Assembly (NCBI RefSeq): GCF_905397275.1
Contig: NZ_CAJPUY010000001.1
Coordinates: forward strand, 248,001 to 312,000
Source of the DNA: Cupriavidus yeoncheonensis
GTDB taxonomy: Bacteria > Pseudomonadota > Gammaproteobacteria > Burkholderiales > Burkholderiaceae
Direction of reading: 5' to 3'
Length of the DNA: 64,000 bases
Made by a program: the position numbers and the translations under genes. Each line of letters opens with the position of its first letter. Position 1 is the first letter of the stretch. Shown in pieces: positions 1 to 8,891 of the stretch. A model generated the notes under the pieces. That model was not told the origin of the DNA. It did no database searches and saw nothing but the letters and a program-made list of their open reading frames with translations.

Positions 1-1
1 G

Positions 2-643
2 GACGCCGGCACGCTGACGTTCGGCCCAACGGTGAGCACGTCCGGCATGACGGGAACGATCTACGTCGAGAACCGAGTCGAGGACATGGCGATGGCGTCT
101 GACGTGCAGATCACCGGCCGCATTGCACTGACGAAGCAACTGACGCACACGTATCCCGCAGGGGAGGCGAAGGTCAGCTCTGCGCTCATCATGGGCGACC
201 TGCAGGCGCGCATGTCGCTGTCGTTCGCGCAGACGACTTGGGCGAGCGTGTTTTCCGACACGGTGTCAGGTGGCAGCCCATCGAGCAACTACAACTTCGC
301 CAGCTACCCGCTCGTGGTGACGGATCAGTCCGCGATACAAGAGCGTTGGGCACTGGTGTTCACCAGCTCGTCGAGCTTCAATATCATCGGCGAGGCGGTC
401 GGCAACATTGGCACCGGGACGATCAACGCCGATACCTTCCCAACCAATCCGGCGACCGGCCAGCCGTACTTCACGCTGAAGTCGAACGGGTGGGGCGGTG
501 GGTGGGCCATCGGCAATGTGCTGCGATTCAACACGGCTGGTGCCAACTATCCGCTGTGGCTCGCGCGCACGGTACTGCAATCGACCGCGACCGGGCAGAG
601 CGATTCGTTCCGTCTGCAGATCCGCGGCGACATCGACGCATAA
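2..643 (+). CDS. Phage virion/tail protein, 5'-truncated by window
   Basis: The frame is open from base 2 and the first in-window GTG (32) has no ribosome site, so the gene almost certainly begins upstream. The visible 213 residues are rich in Thr, Ser, Gly and Asn with many short beta-type stretches, typical of structural phage proteins. I recognise no enzyme motif. It is followed after 9 bases, carrying a GAGGA ribosome site, by the next virion gene, so it belongs to the late structural operon. Exact role (tail, baseplate or fibre) is unknown. Confidence 0.7.
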   Translation, partial: DAGTLTFGPTVSTSGMTGTIYVENRVEDMAMASDVQITGRIALTKQLTHTYPAGEAKVSSALIMGDLQARMSLSFAQTTWASVFSDTVSGGSPSSNYNFASYPLVVTDQSAIQERWALVFTSSSSFNIIGEAVGNIGTGTINADTFPTNPATGQPYFTLKSNGWGGGWAIGNVLRFNTAGANYPLWLARTVLQSTATGQSDSFRLQIRGDIDA

Positions 644-652
644 GAGGACAAC

Positions 653-1876
653 ATGCCCGCTGTTTATCCGAAGCTGCTCACCTCGCAGGACTACGGCGCC
701 CCGACGCTCCCGGCCACGGCCGGATCGTTGATCGGGGTGCTCGACGCGTGTCTGAAGGACGGCTACGGCAGCCGCCCGATTGGCGCCGTCACGGTGTCCG
801 GGACGACCGCGCAGGCCAATGTCGGCACCGGCCACGGCCTGCTGGCAGGACAGGTGATCCTGATCGCCGGCGCCAACGAAAGTCAGCACAATGGCGAGTT
901 CAAGATCGCGGCGATCGGGCAGAACACGGTGACCTACACGGTGCCCGCCGGCACGCCGTCGCCGGCCACCGGCACGATCACGTTCAAGATGGCCCCGCTC
1001 GGCTGGAACAAGGTGTTTTCCGGCACGAACAAGGCGGTGTACCGCACGGCAGCGACTAGCAACACGGTGGGTCTGTACCTGCGCGTCGACGACAACCCGA
1101 CCGCGCTGGGCTTCGCCAACCGCGTCGCGCAGGTTACCGCCTACGAGCTGATGACCGACGTGGACACCGGCTTCTACGCGGTGCCACGCCCGACGCAGAA
1201 CACACTCAACTGGCCCAAGTCGGACAACAACACTGGTACCAACGGGGGCGTCCGCAACTGGGCGATCTACGGCGACGACCGGTTCTTCTATTTCTGGGTC
1301 AACCCGAGCCAGCAGCAGTCCGTCTCGATGAATGGCCTCACGGTGGGATTTGGGGACCTGGACGCCCCTCAGTCGATTGACGCCTACGGCGCCATGTTGA
1401 CGGGGTACAACTACGATTCGACGCAGAGCGCATCGGTTGGCGGGGGCGACCTGGCGTACTCGATTGCCTCCCCCATGACGGCGTATTGCCCTCGGCCCCC
1501 GAACGGGATTGGCACTCCGCAGGCCCTGTACCACCTCGCGCCGGGGGTGGTATCCGGTTCGGTCTCCGGGAATATCGCCGGCCTGGGTATCGCTTGGCCG
1601 GATGCGACGACCGGTGGGTTCTTCCTCAACAACGTACTTTGTACCGACGGTAAGGGGTTTCGGGGGTGGCTGCCTGGCATGCACCACATTATCCAGGCTC
1701 TACCCCTCGGCAACGCCACCACTGCGGTGATCCAGCACCTGGGTCAGATCGACGGTATGCGCAACCTACTCGGCCGGAAGTTGGGGTTCATGTCATCGGG
1801 CGCCCCGCAGGTGGCGACCTATATCGGGAGCGGCTATTTCTTCGACCTGACCGGTCCGATCCGTAACTACAACTGA
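653..1876 (+). CDS. Phage virion protein, first of a tandem paralogous pair
   Basis: This 407-residue protein has no recognised catalytic motif. Its N-terminal 150 residues align with the next gene: both carry a LDACLKDGxGS block near residue 38, a central VILIAGA / VVLIAGA strand, a TGTITxxMAPLGW block and a FSGTNKAVY block. A later segment with GDDRxFYxW is also shared. The layout suggests a common beta-rich fold duplicated in tandem. It starts 9 bases after the preceding stop with GAGGA as ribosome site. It sits between other tail genes, so it is probably a tail or tail-fibre component; the specific role is not inferable. Confidence 0.72.
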   Translation: MPAVYPKLLTSQDYGAPTLPATAGSLIGVLDACLKDGYGSRPIGAVTVSGTTAQANVGTGHGLLAGQVILIAGANESQHNGEFKIAAIGQNTVTYTVPAGTPSPATGTITFKMAPLGWNKVFSGTNKAVYRTAATSNTVGLYLRVDDNPTALGFANRVAQVTAYELMTDVDTGFYAVPRPTQNTLNWPKSDNNTGTNGGVRNWAIYGDDRFFYFWVNPSQQQSVSMNGLTVGFGDLDAPQSIDAYGAMLTGYNYDSTQSASVGGGDLAYSIASPMTAYCPRPPNGIGTPQALYHLAPGVVSGSVSGNIAGLGIAWPDATTGGFFLNNVLCTDGKGFRGWLPGMHHIIQALPLGNATTAVIQHLGQIDGMRNLLGRKLGFMSSGAPQVATYIGSGYFFDLTGPIRNYN

Positions 1877-1884
1877 GTGGCGCT

Positions 1885-3066
1885 ATGTCCAACGTCGTTA
1901 AATTCATGCACTCCGACATGGTCAACGCCCCGACCGTGTTCGGCAATGCTGGCGGCACGATCCCGATGCTCGACGCCTGCCTCAAGGATGGATGGGGCTC
2001 GCAGACGCTGTCGTCCCTGGTAGTCGCCGGCGGCGTGGCCACGGCTACCTTCGGTACAGCTTTCCCGTATGAGATCCAAACGGTGGTGCTGATTGCCGGC
2101 GCCACGCCGTCCGGGCTGAACGGGGAGAAGAAGGTGCTGTCTCTGACCAGCAGCACGATCACCTTTGACGCGACCGGCATCTCCGACCAGACCGCGACCG
2201 GCACGATCACCGCCAGGATGGCACCACTGGGATGGGCGAAGTCGTTTTCCGGAACGAACAAGGCGGTGTACACGTCGCCGGCCGCCGCCTACTCGGGCGG
2301 TTACCTGCGCGTCGACGACACCAGCACGCTGAACGCGCGCGTGGTCGCCTACGAGGGCATGTACGACGTGGACAACGGCGTGAACCCGTACCCCACGGCG
2401 GCCCTGGTGGGTGGGGGTCTGTATTGGGGTCGGTCGAACGTGGCCGATGCCACGACGCGGAAGTGGTTCCTGGCGGGAGATGATCGCGGATTCTATCTGT
2501 GGCTGGCGCCGCAGACGGCAGTGGGTGGGGTGAATGGCATTTCCCAGTACTTCGGCGATCTGATTGCCAAGAACACGACCGACAAGTTTATGTCGACGAT
2601 TGCGGGAGGCGTTGCCTCCAACGTCGCCAACGCGGCCGCCGTCCTGTCCGACCTGGGGTATTGCAACACGGTGTCGCCCACCTCGGCGAGCGGGGTTTTT
2701 CTGCCGCGCGCCACGACGGGGGCCGTCGGAGCCATCACCACGACGAAATACTGCGCGCTGGCGGCCGCCAACCAGAGTTACTCGGGGCTCAACATCAACA
2801 CCGCGCTGACGTATCCGAACGGGGGCGACAACGGGCTGCTGCTGAGTCCTACCGTGGTGACCGGGGCTCAGGCGCTGCGCGGCGTGTTGCCCGGCTGGTA
2901 TATGACGCCGCAAAACGTTGGTCCGTATTTCTCGCACCGAGATCCGGTGCCCGGCACCGACGATTACCCGGGTAAGAGATTCCTGGCACTGCGCCATGCC
3001 CCGCCGGGGGATAGCGGCTCGCAGTACGGCTATGCGTTTATCGACGTAAGCGGCCCCTGGCGCTAA
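1885..3066 (+). CDS. Phage virion protein, second tandem paralog
   Basis: This 393-residue protein starts 8 bases after the upstream stop. It shares order and spacing of several blocks with its neighbour (LDACLKDGWGS, GTITARMAPLGW, FSGTNKAVYTS, GDDRGFYLW), so the two arose by duplication and diverged mainly in loops and in the C-terminal half. No signal peptide, transmembrane segment or enzyme motif is evident. As the pair lies directly before a LamG-bearing tail protein, a role in the distal tail or host recognition is plausible but is inference. Confidence 0.72.
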   Translation: MSNVVKFMHSDMVNAPTVFGNAGGTIPMLDACLKDGWGSQTLSSLVVAGGVATATFGTAFPYEIQTVVLIAGATPSGLNGEKKVLSLTSSTITFDATGISDQTATGTITARMAPLGWAKSFSGTNKAVYTSPAAAYSGGYLRVDDTSTLNARVVAYEGMYDVDNGVNPYPTAALVGGGLYWGRSNVADATTRKWFLAGDDRGFYLWLAPQTAVGGVNGISQYFGDLIAKNTTDKFMSTIAGGVASNVANAAAVLSDLGYCNTVSPTSASGVFLPRATTGAVGAITTTKYCALAAANQSYSGLNINTALTYPNGGDNGLLLSPTVVTGAQALRGVLPGWYMTPQNVGPYFSHRDPVPGTDDYPGKRFLALRHAPPGDSGSQYGYAFIDVSGPWR

Positions 3067-3078
3067 GGAGCAGGCCGA

Positions 3079-5814
3079 ATGGACTTGAATCAGGATAGCA
3101 TTGCCGCGCTGCTGCACTTCGACGGCACCAACGGCTCCACCACGATTACCGACCTGTCCCGAGGCGGGTTGGGCGGACTCTGCATGGGCACGGCAGCGAT
3201 CAGCACTGTGCAGTCGAAGTTCGGGGGCTCGTCACTGAAGACCGGTAGCGCCAACGGCAACTACCTGAAGATCGGTGCCGGCAAAGGCCTCGACTTCGGT
3301 AGTGGCGATCTCACGGTCGAATCGTGGGTATGGCCGGTGTCGCAGGGCACCGACTACGGCGCGATCTTCGGGAGATGGGACGACGCCACGCCGGCGAACC
3401 AGGACTGGCTGGTCTGGCGCGCGGCCAACGGGGCGGTCAACGTGTCGGTCAACGGTGCTCAGGTGCTGACGGGCGCGGCCGGAGATCTACCGACCGGAGC
3501 GTTCGTGCACGTCGCCCTGACGCGCGCTGGCACCGCGCTGCAGATCTGGGTCGGTGGCGTGGCTAAGGGCAGTGGCGCGATCTCCGGCGCAATCAATTGC
3601 GCGCAAGCGCAGTTCAATACGCTCGGACAATCGAACTTCACGGCCGGGTCGACCTTCCTCGAAGCCTACTATGATGACTTCCGGGCCACGGTGGGCGTGG
3701 CGCGCTACACGGCCGGGTTCACGCCGCCTGCGGCAGCCTTCCAGGACTACGTGGACGTGATTCTGCTGATGCACGCGGAGAACACACAGGATTCTTCGCG
3801 GTATCGGCGAGGCGCCACGCTTGGGGCCACGGCTTCGATTAGCGCGGTACAAAAGAAGTTTGGTTCCAGCGCGTTTCTGTTCAACGGCACCACCACGAGC
3901 AACGTGACCATCCCGCATGATTCCTCGTTGGATATGCTCACAGGGGATTTCACCGTCGAGCACTGGGTGTACCTGCTCGGCACCACCTCTGGCGGGCGCA
4001 TCGTGGACAAGGACGGCCGCGCCAACACTTCCTACCCGCAATACTGCACCTACGAGGCCGGCGGCAAGCTCGGCGCGATGGTCGGCTCGGGCAATAGCAC
4101 CACCTACCTGCAAAACCTCAACGCCGGGACGATCAGCATCCCCTTGAATCAGTGGGTGCACCTGGCGTTCACCAGGCAGGGCACCACGCTCCGTACGTTC
4201 GTGGGTGGGGTGCTCGACCAGACGGTGACGCAGACCGGTTCCCCGACCTCCGGCGGGCAGCCGCTGTGGCTGGGCGGGGAGTTTGGTCAGGTAGCCAGCC
4301 AGTTTCTGAACGGCTACCTCGACGAGGTTCTCATCACCAAGGGGGAGGCCAAGTACACGACCAACTTCACTCCTCCTACGTCCCCCGCGTCGGACAGCGT
4401 CTCGGCTGCTCGTACTTATAGCAGCGTATCGAAGCTGTACGGCTACACGAAGCTGCCAAGCACGCCAGTGCTCGGGCTCGGCACCACCAAGCTGCACAAG
4501 GGCGTAATGGGGCAGTCCGATCAGACTTGGGGCGGGCGGGGTCGGATTGCCGGGCAGACCACGGTGAACACCACACCGACCCCGGAGAGGGTGCGCCTGG
4601 TCGAAGAAGGGGGTGGCGTCGTGCAGACCACGTGGTCGGACGCCGGCGGCAACTACGTGTTCGACAACGTCAACGAGAATTTCAAGTACCACGTCATTGG
4701 CCGCGACTACACGAAAACTTACAACGCCGTGGTGCAGGACAACATCACCCCGGTGATCATGCCGTCGCTCGCCTATCCGAGCGAGGCCATCGGCAAGTAT
4801 CGACGCAAGATCACGATCCCGAGGACGGTGGGGTTGGGCGCGAACCACGCGGTGCTGCTGCGCGTCGGAGAGAGCCTGATCACAACGAATCCGACCAATG
4901 GCTACGCGACGCAGACGGCCTTGATGGCCGACATCATGCTGCCGCTGAAGACCTTCCCGACGGCCAGCGCGGGGGCGAGCATCACCGGCAAGGGTACGTT
5001 CACCGCCGACATCAACTTCACTACCTTGTCGGGGACGATGCTGCCCTATTGGCTGGAACGCGTGACCGGCACGGCGCCGAACCGGGTCGCCCACTACTGG
5101 GTGAACCTGGGCAGTCAGAACCTCGACTCCGCCGACGCAGCGTTCTACGTGATCTACAACGGCGCGACACCGCAGACCAGCAATACCGGCAACGCGGTGT
5201 TTCCGCTGTTGTTCGACGACTTCCTGGTGACGACGGTGGATACCGCCAAATGGGTCGGCTCGCCCAACCTGACCAACGTTTCGGCGAGCAACGACGTGCT
5301 GCAGGTCGGCACGGGATCGTACCGAGAGGTGCGCAGCATCGCCACGTTCGACCAGGGTTACGAGGTGTTCGGCTTCTTCGGTAACACCTTGATGGGCGGA
5401 GGCTGGCCGTACACCAACTCGGTGGGCCAGTTCGTCGGCAACTTCGGCTTCGCCGGCGGCACGCAGGCCAGCCCACAGCCCTACGGGACCTTCGTCAACA
5501 CTGGCACGAATACCGGCGCCACCTTTTTTATCGGCTACGGCGACTCTCCGCTCGGTGGGGGCCTGTTCTACACGCCGCGCCAGGCCGCCACTTCGTCGCG
5601 GGTGGTGGTGCAGCGCGGCGCAGACGGCAACATCGTGGGCTGGCTCAATGACACCCTGGTGGGGTCGCGTTCCGGCGTGCCGGCGGGGGCCGTCGCCGTC
5701 TGCGCCACGCGCGCTCCCGATGCAGCCACTGCCTATCTGGACTACATCGCAGTACGGCGCTTCGTTGCCGGCGCTCCGGCCATGATCATCGGCTATGAGG
5801 AAATCGCACCATGA
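3079..5814 (+). CDS. Large phage tail protein with two LamG/concanavalin-like domains
   Basis: At 911 residues this is the largest phage gene here. Residues about 1-215 and 220-430 are two copies of a LamG-type jelly-roll: each opens with a LLHFDG / LLMHAE strand, has a FGGSSL / FGSSAF block, then an LTVESWVWP / FTVEHWVYL strand and a conserved WVHLAFTR-like strand. Residues about 480-565 resemble a carboxypeptidase-regulatory-like beta-sandwich (GRIAGQTT, GGNYVFDNV). About 570-700 contains a YRRKITIP block typical of DUF2341. Such modules bind glycans or proteins, so a receptor-binding or fibre role is likely. The stop overlaps the next start by 4 bases. Confidence 0.78.
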   Translation: MDLNQDSIAALLHFDGTNGSTTITDLSRGGLGGLCMGTAAISTVQSKFGGSSLKTGSANGNYLKIGAGKGLDFGSGDLTVESWVWPVSQGTDYGAIFGRWDDATPANQDWLVWRAANGAVNVSVNGAQVLTGAAGDLPTGAFVHVALTRAGTALQIWVGGVAKGSGAISGAINCAQAQFNTLGQSNFTAGSTFLEAYYDDFRATVGVARYTAGFTPPAAAFQDYVDVILLMHAENTQDSSRYRRGATLGATASISAVQKKFGSSAFLFNGTTTSNVTIPHDSSLDMLTGDFTVEHWVYLLGTTSGGRIVDKDGRANTSYPQYCTYEAGGKLGAMVGSGNSTTYLQNLNAGTISIPLNQWVHLAFTRQGTTLRTFVGGVLDQTVTQTGSPTSGGQPLWLGGEFGQVASQFLNGYLDEVLITKGEAKYTTNFTPPTSPASDSVSAARTYSSVSKLYGYTKLPSTPVLGLGTTKLHKGVMGQSDQTWGGRGRIAGQTTVNTTPTPERVRLVEEGGGVVQTTWSDAGGNYVFDNVNENFKYHVIGRDYTKTYNAVVQDNITPVIMPSLAYPSEAIGKYRRKITIPRTVGLGANHAVLLRVGESLITTNPTNGYATQTALMADIMLPLKTFPTASAGASITGKGTFTADINFTTLSGTMLPYWLERVTGTAPNRVAHYWVNLGSQNLDSADAAFYVIYNGATPQTSNTGNAVFPLLFDDFLVTTVDTAKWVGSPNLTNVSASNDVLQVGTGSYREVRSIATFDQGYEVFGFFGNTLMGGGWPYTNSVGQFVGNFGFAGGTQASPQPYGTFVNTGTNTGATFFIGYGDSPLGGGLFYTPRQAATSSRVVVQRGADGNIVGWLNDTLVGSRSGVPAGAVAVCATRAPDAATAYLDYIAVRRFVAGAPAMIIGYEEIAP

Positions 5815-6233
5815 CGCTCGCCTTTTCCAACGGCGTGATCACCGACCGTCTCCAGGCGCTGACGCGTGCCATCGACGCGGGCTCGGGGCCGGGCAAGCTG
5901 CTGATCTACAGCGGCGCACGCCCGGCACGCGGCGCCGCACCTGGTGGCGGTAACACGTTGCTCGCCACACAACTGTTCGCAGATCCGTCGGCCGGGTCGG
6001 TGTCCGGCAGCACGCTAACGCTGCAGATCGGCTCGTCAATCCTGGCCAGCAAGACGGGCAATGCTGCGTGGGCGCGCATCACCGACAGCGACGGGAACTT
6101 TGTCGCCGACCTGGATGTGGTGGCGTCCGGCGGCAGTGGCGAACTGCAATTGGCGGCCGGCGGTAGCCCGACCACGCAACTCTATGAGGGTGGCGTGTTC
6201 TCGATCTCTCTCGCAACCCTGGTGGATTCGTGA
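5811..6233 (+). CDS. Small phage tail-associated protein
   Basis: This 140-residue Gly/Ala/Ser-rich protein begins with ATGA overlapping the stop of the LamG protein and ends with GTGA overlapping the next start, so it is translationally coupled on both sides. No known domain is recognised; the alternating hydrophobic pattern suggests beta structure. The context places it in the tail or baseplate module. Confidence 0.7.
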   Translation: MTLAFSNGVITDRLQALTRAIDAGSGPGKLLIYSGARPARGAAPGGGNTLLATQLFADPSAGSVSGSTLTLQIGSSILASKTGNAAWARITDSDGNFVADLDVVASGGSGELQLAAGGSPTTQLYEGGVFSISLATLVDS

Positions 6234-8137
6234 GCAACGTCAACCTCGACTTTCACCGGGGATACACGCCGCCTGCAGGGACCGCGGTCAACCTCAACTT
6301 CACGCTGAACCCCGATGGCGTAGCAACCGTCGGCCAGCTCGTGATGGTGAAGGTTGCTCCGTCGCTGCAGATGATCGGCGACGCGCAACCAGCAACACCG
6401 GTCGCCGGTCAACTGGTTATGACGAAGGCGGCGCCGACACTTCACATCTCCGCGAATTACGACAACGCAGTGTTCCGCGGCCCGTCGTCGACGCGCGGCG
6501 CGGCCTATGAGCAGGCGGCACCGGTGGCGAAGTCGAGCGGAAGTCTGTTCGAGCAAGCTGCCTCCCTGCACCCTGTGCGCGGGGCGAGCTACGACGAAGC
6601 GGTACCGCTGCGCTCTTCCCGCGGCGCGGGGTTCAAGCAAGCGTCGAACATCCGGGTAACTGATCGCGTGTCGTTCGAGCAAGCCGCGCACGCTCGCGCG
6701 AGCCGCAGTGGTGCGTGGGGATACCCGCCGCACGTAAAGGTTTCGAGCGGTGACCGCTTCGAGCGCGCCGTGCCACAGCGTCGAAGCGTACGTGACGGGT
6801 GGGAGTACCCTGCCCACGTCAAGGTGTCGAAGGGTTCGCGCTATCAGGAGGCTGTACTGCTCGCACGCTCGACGGGGCTGCCAGCGAAGCAGGGCACGCC
6901 GACGAACCACTCGACACGCATGCCCTGGCAGGAGGCAACCGGTCGTATTCACTGGGGTGTCGACCCGAAACCGCCGGAGCCACCCAAACCGCCGTTCGCT
7001 GGTACCGGTCTGCTGAAGTTCATTTGCCCGTGGCTGGACTATGCGGGCAACGACATCCGACTCAATTTCGCCGTGAACCCGTGCCCGCCGGACGAACCGG
7101 AACCGCCGGGCGAGACGGTGATCGTCCCGGTAAAAAAGGTCTATATCGTGCTGAACTCCGTAATGCTGCGTCGGGTCGACGGCAACGTCGAACTACCCAC
7201 TTTCTCGCTCTCGATGACTATCGACGCGGACTCCTGGACGTGGGGGTTTAACGCCTCGCTGCCGGCCGAGACGCTGGACGCCGTGCAGGCCGGATCTGAT
7301 GGCACGCCGGTCGAACTGGAAGCGGTCATCAACGGTACCGCGTACCGCGTGCTGGCCGAGAAGATCAGCCGCGAGCGCACGTTCGGCCGCGCCGCCATCC
7401 GAGTGAGCGGAAATGGTAAGTCCGCCATCCTCGGGGCGCCATATGCACCGGTGCAGAACTTCAGCAACTCGGCCGCACGCACGGCGCAGCAACTGATGAA
7501 CGATGCGCTGACCCTGAACGGTACCAGCATCGGCTGGACCGTCAACTGGGCAGCAACCGACTGGCTGGTACCGAGCGGCGCCTGGTCACACCAGGGCAGC
7601 TACATCACCGCGCTGAACGCCATCGCTGGCGCGGCCGGGGCATACATCCAGCCTCATCCGAACCAGAAGGCGCTGAACGTTCTCGCTCGCTACCCGACGG
7701 CGCCGTGGAACTGGGGCTCGGTGACGCCGGACTTCGAGCTGCCGGCGGCTGTGACCATGCGCGAGAGCATCGAGTGGTTGCAGCGCCCGGCCTACAACCG
7801 CGTGTTCGTATCGGGTGAGGGGCAGGGCGTGCTCGGCCAGGTGACCCGCACTGGCACGGCCGGCGACATCCTCGCGCCGATGGTGACCGATGCGCTCATC
7901 ACGCACGCCGACGCTGCTCGCCAGCGTGGCTTGGCAATTCTCGGCGACACCGGGCGCCAGGCGCACGTCTCCCTGCGGCTGCCGGTGCTTCCCGAAACCG
8001 GGATCATCATGCCGGGCAAGTTCGTGCGCTACGTGGACGGCGACGTGTCGCGGATCGGCCTCGTGCGCAGCACCAGCGCAGACGGGAACATGCCGGAAGT
8101 CTGGCAAACCATTGGAGTCGAAACCCATGTTGCGTAA
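6230..8137 (+). CDS. Phage tail protein with 14-residue tandem repeats
   Basis: This 635-residue protein starts at GTG, overlapping the upstream TGA. Residues 1-90 contain duplicated VNLxF and GQLVMxKxAPxL blocks. Residues 93-243 are about eleven consecutive units of exactly 14 residues, each opening with an aromatic residue then xQA or xEA (YEQAAPV, FEQAASL, YDEAVPL, FKQASNI, FEQAAHA, FERAVPQ, YQEAVLL) and ending in a Ser/Arg/Gly-rich part. Two units carry WxYPxHVKVS instead. A PPEPPKPP hinge follows. The C-terminal 330 residues look globular and resemble hub- or baseplate-type tail proteins, but I cannot name the family. It may be a multi-domain tail tip or hub protein. Confidence 0.72.
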   Translation: MSNVNLDFHRGYTPPAGTAVNLNFTLNPDGVATVGQLVMVKVAPSLQMIGDAQPATPVAGQLVMTKAAPTLHISANYDNAVFRGPSSTRGAAYEQAAPVAKSSGSLFEQAASLHPVRGASYDEAVPLRSSRGAGFKQASNIRVTDRVSFEQAAHARASRSGAWGYPPHVKVSSGDRFERAVPQRRSVRDGWEYPAHVKVSKGSRYQEAVLLARSTGLPAKQGTPTNHSTRMPWQEATGRIHWGVDPKPPEPPKPPFAGTGLLKFICPWLDYAGNDIRLNFAVNPCPPDEPEPPGETVIVPVKKVYIVLNSVMLRRVDGNVELPTFSLSMTIDADSWTWGFNASLPAETLDAVQAGSDGTPVELEAVINGTAYRVLAEKISRERTFGRAAIRVSGNGKSAILGAPYAPVQNFSNSAARTAQQLMNDALTLNGTSIGWTVNWAATDWLVPSGAWSHQGSYITALNAIAGAAGAYIQPHPNQKALNVLARYPTAPWNWGSVTPDFELPAAVTMRESIEWLQRPAYNRVFVSGEGQGVLGQVTRTGTAGDILAPMVTDALITHADAARQRGLAILGDTGRQAHVSLRLPVLPETGIIMPGKFVRYVDGDVSRIGLVRSTSADGNMPEVWQTIGVETHVA

Positions 8138-8348
8138 CCCCTACAAGATCCTGCGCGACCTGATGCCGGACCCGCCGCTCCAGGTCGGCACCATCGTGTC
8201 GGCCGCGAACGGCGTGGCGACCGTTCAGCTTCCCGGCGGCGGGCTCCTGCAGGCGCGCGGCACGATCACGTCCGGGCGGGTATTCGTGCGTGATGGCGTG
8301 ATCGAAGGCGCTGCCCCCTCTCTCCCTGTGGAACTCATCGACGTATAG
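8127..8348 (+). CDS. Small phage protein, 73 aa
   Basis: ATG at 8127 overlaps the end of the tail gene by 11 bases and opens a 73-residue frame. It contains GTIVSAANGVATVQLPGG, which looks like a small OB-type or beta-barrel fold as found in phage baseplate spike-associated proteins; that comparison is inference. A longer in-frame extension upstream to 7890 overlaps the tail gene completely and is not supported. Confidence 0.62.
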   Translation: MLRNPYKILRDLMPDPPLQVGTIVSAANGVATVQLPGGGLLQARGTITSGRVFVRDGVIEGAAPSLPVELIDV

Positions 8349-8420
8349 GCGCAATTGGCCCGCAGGCGGCGCGATGCTGCCAGACATACGGTGTCATCTC
8401 GTCAACTACCGGAGAACACC

Positions 8421-8891
8421 GTGTTCAGTGCAATCCTTTCCTTCCTTGGCGGTTCCGCGTTCCGGCTGATTTGGGAGCAAATCAGCCAGATGTGGACCGC
8501 CCATCAAGAGCAGAAGCACGAGATCGAACGCATGCGACTGCAAGGCGATCTGGACGCCGCTGCGCACGAGCGCAACTTGGCGGCCATCCGTCTGCAGGCC
8601 GAGCTCGGCGTGAAGACGATCAACGTGCAAGCCGAAGCGGATCTCGCGCGCAGCGACTCAGCAGCATGGGGCCAAGCTGTCGTCGCCGCGATCAAGCCGA
8701 CCGGCATCTGGTTCGTCGACCTTTGGAATGGCATTGTTCGGCCTGCGGCAGCCACCATCGCGCTCGGCCTGTGGTGCTTCGCGCTGCATGAGGCTGGCTT
8801 CAAGATGGGTGAGTGGGACCGTGAGCTGGTTGGCGTGATCCTCGGTTTCTTCTTCGCCGTACGCGTGCTGGCGAATCGGGGCAGGGCATGA
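8421..8891 (+). CDS. Phage holin-like membrane protein
   Basis: I place the start at GTG 8421, preceded by GGAG at 8411-8414; the earlier in-frame ATG at 8355 lacks a ribosome site. The 156-residue product has a short hydrophobic N-terminus, a charged helical stretch likely to form a coiled coil (about residues 25-80, rich in Glu, Arg, Gln and Ala), then two strong membrane segments near residues 107-125 and 135-150. This layout is that of 3-TM phage holin proteins, which accumulate in the inner membrane and time lysis. The lysozyme gene overlaps its stop by 4 bases, forming a lysis cassette. Confidence 0.78.
   Translation: MFSAILSFLGGSAFRLIWEQISQMWTAHQEQKHEIERMRLQGDLDAAAHERNLAAIRLQAELGVKTINVQAEADLARSDSAAWGQAVVAAIKPTGIWFVDLWNGIVRPAAATIALGLWCFALHEAGFKMGEWDRELVGVILGFFFAVRVLANRGRA

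Noticed and set aside
7890-8348. 152-residue version of the small phage protein at 8127
   Set aside because: The first 79 codons overlap the tail gene and are Arg/Ser/Cys-rich shadow; ATG 8127 suits the neighbouring gene ends.
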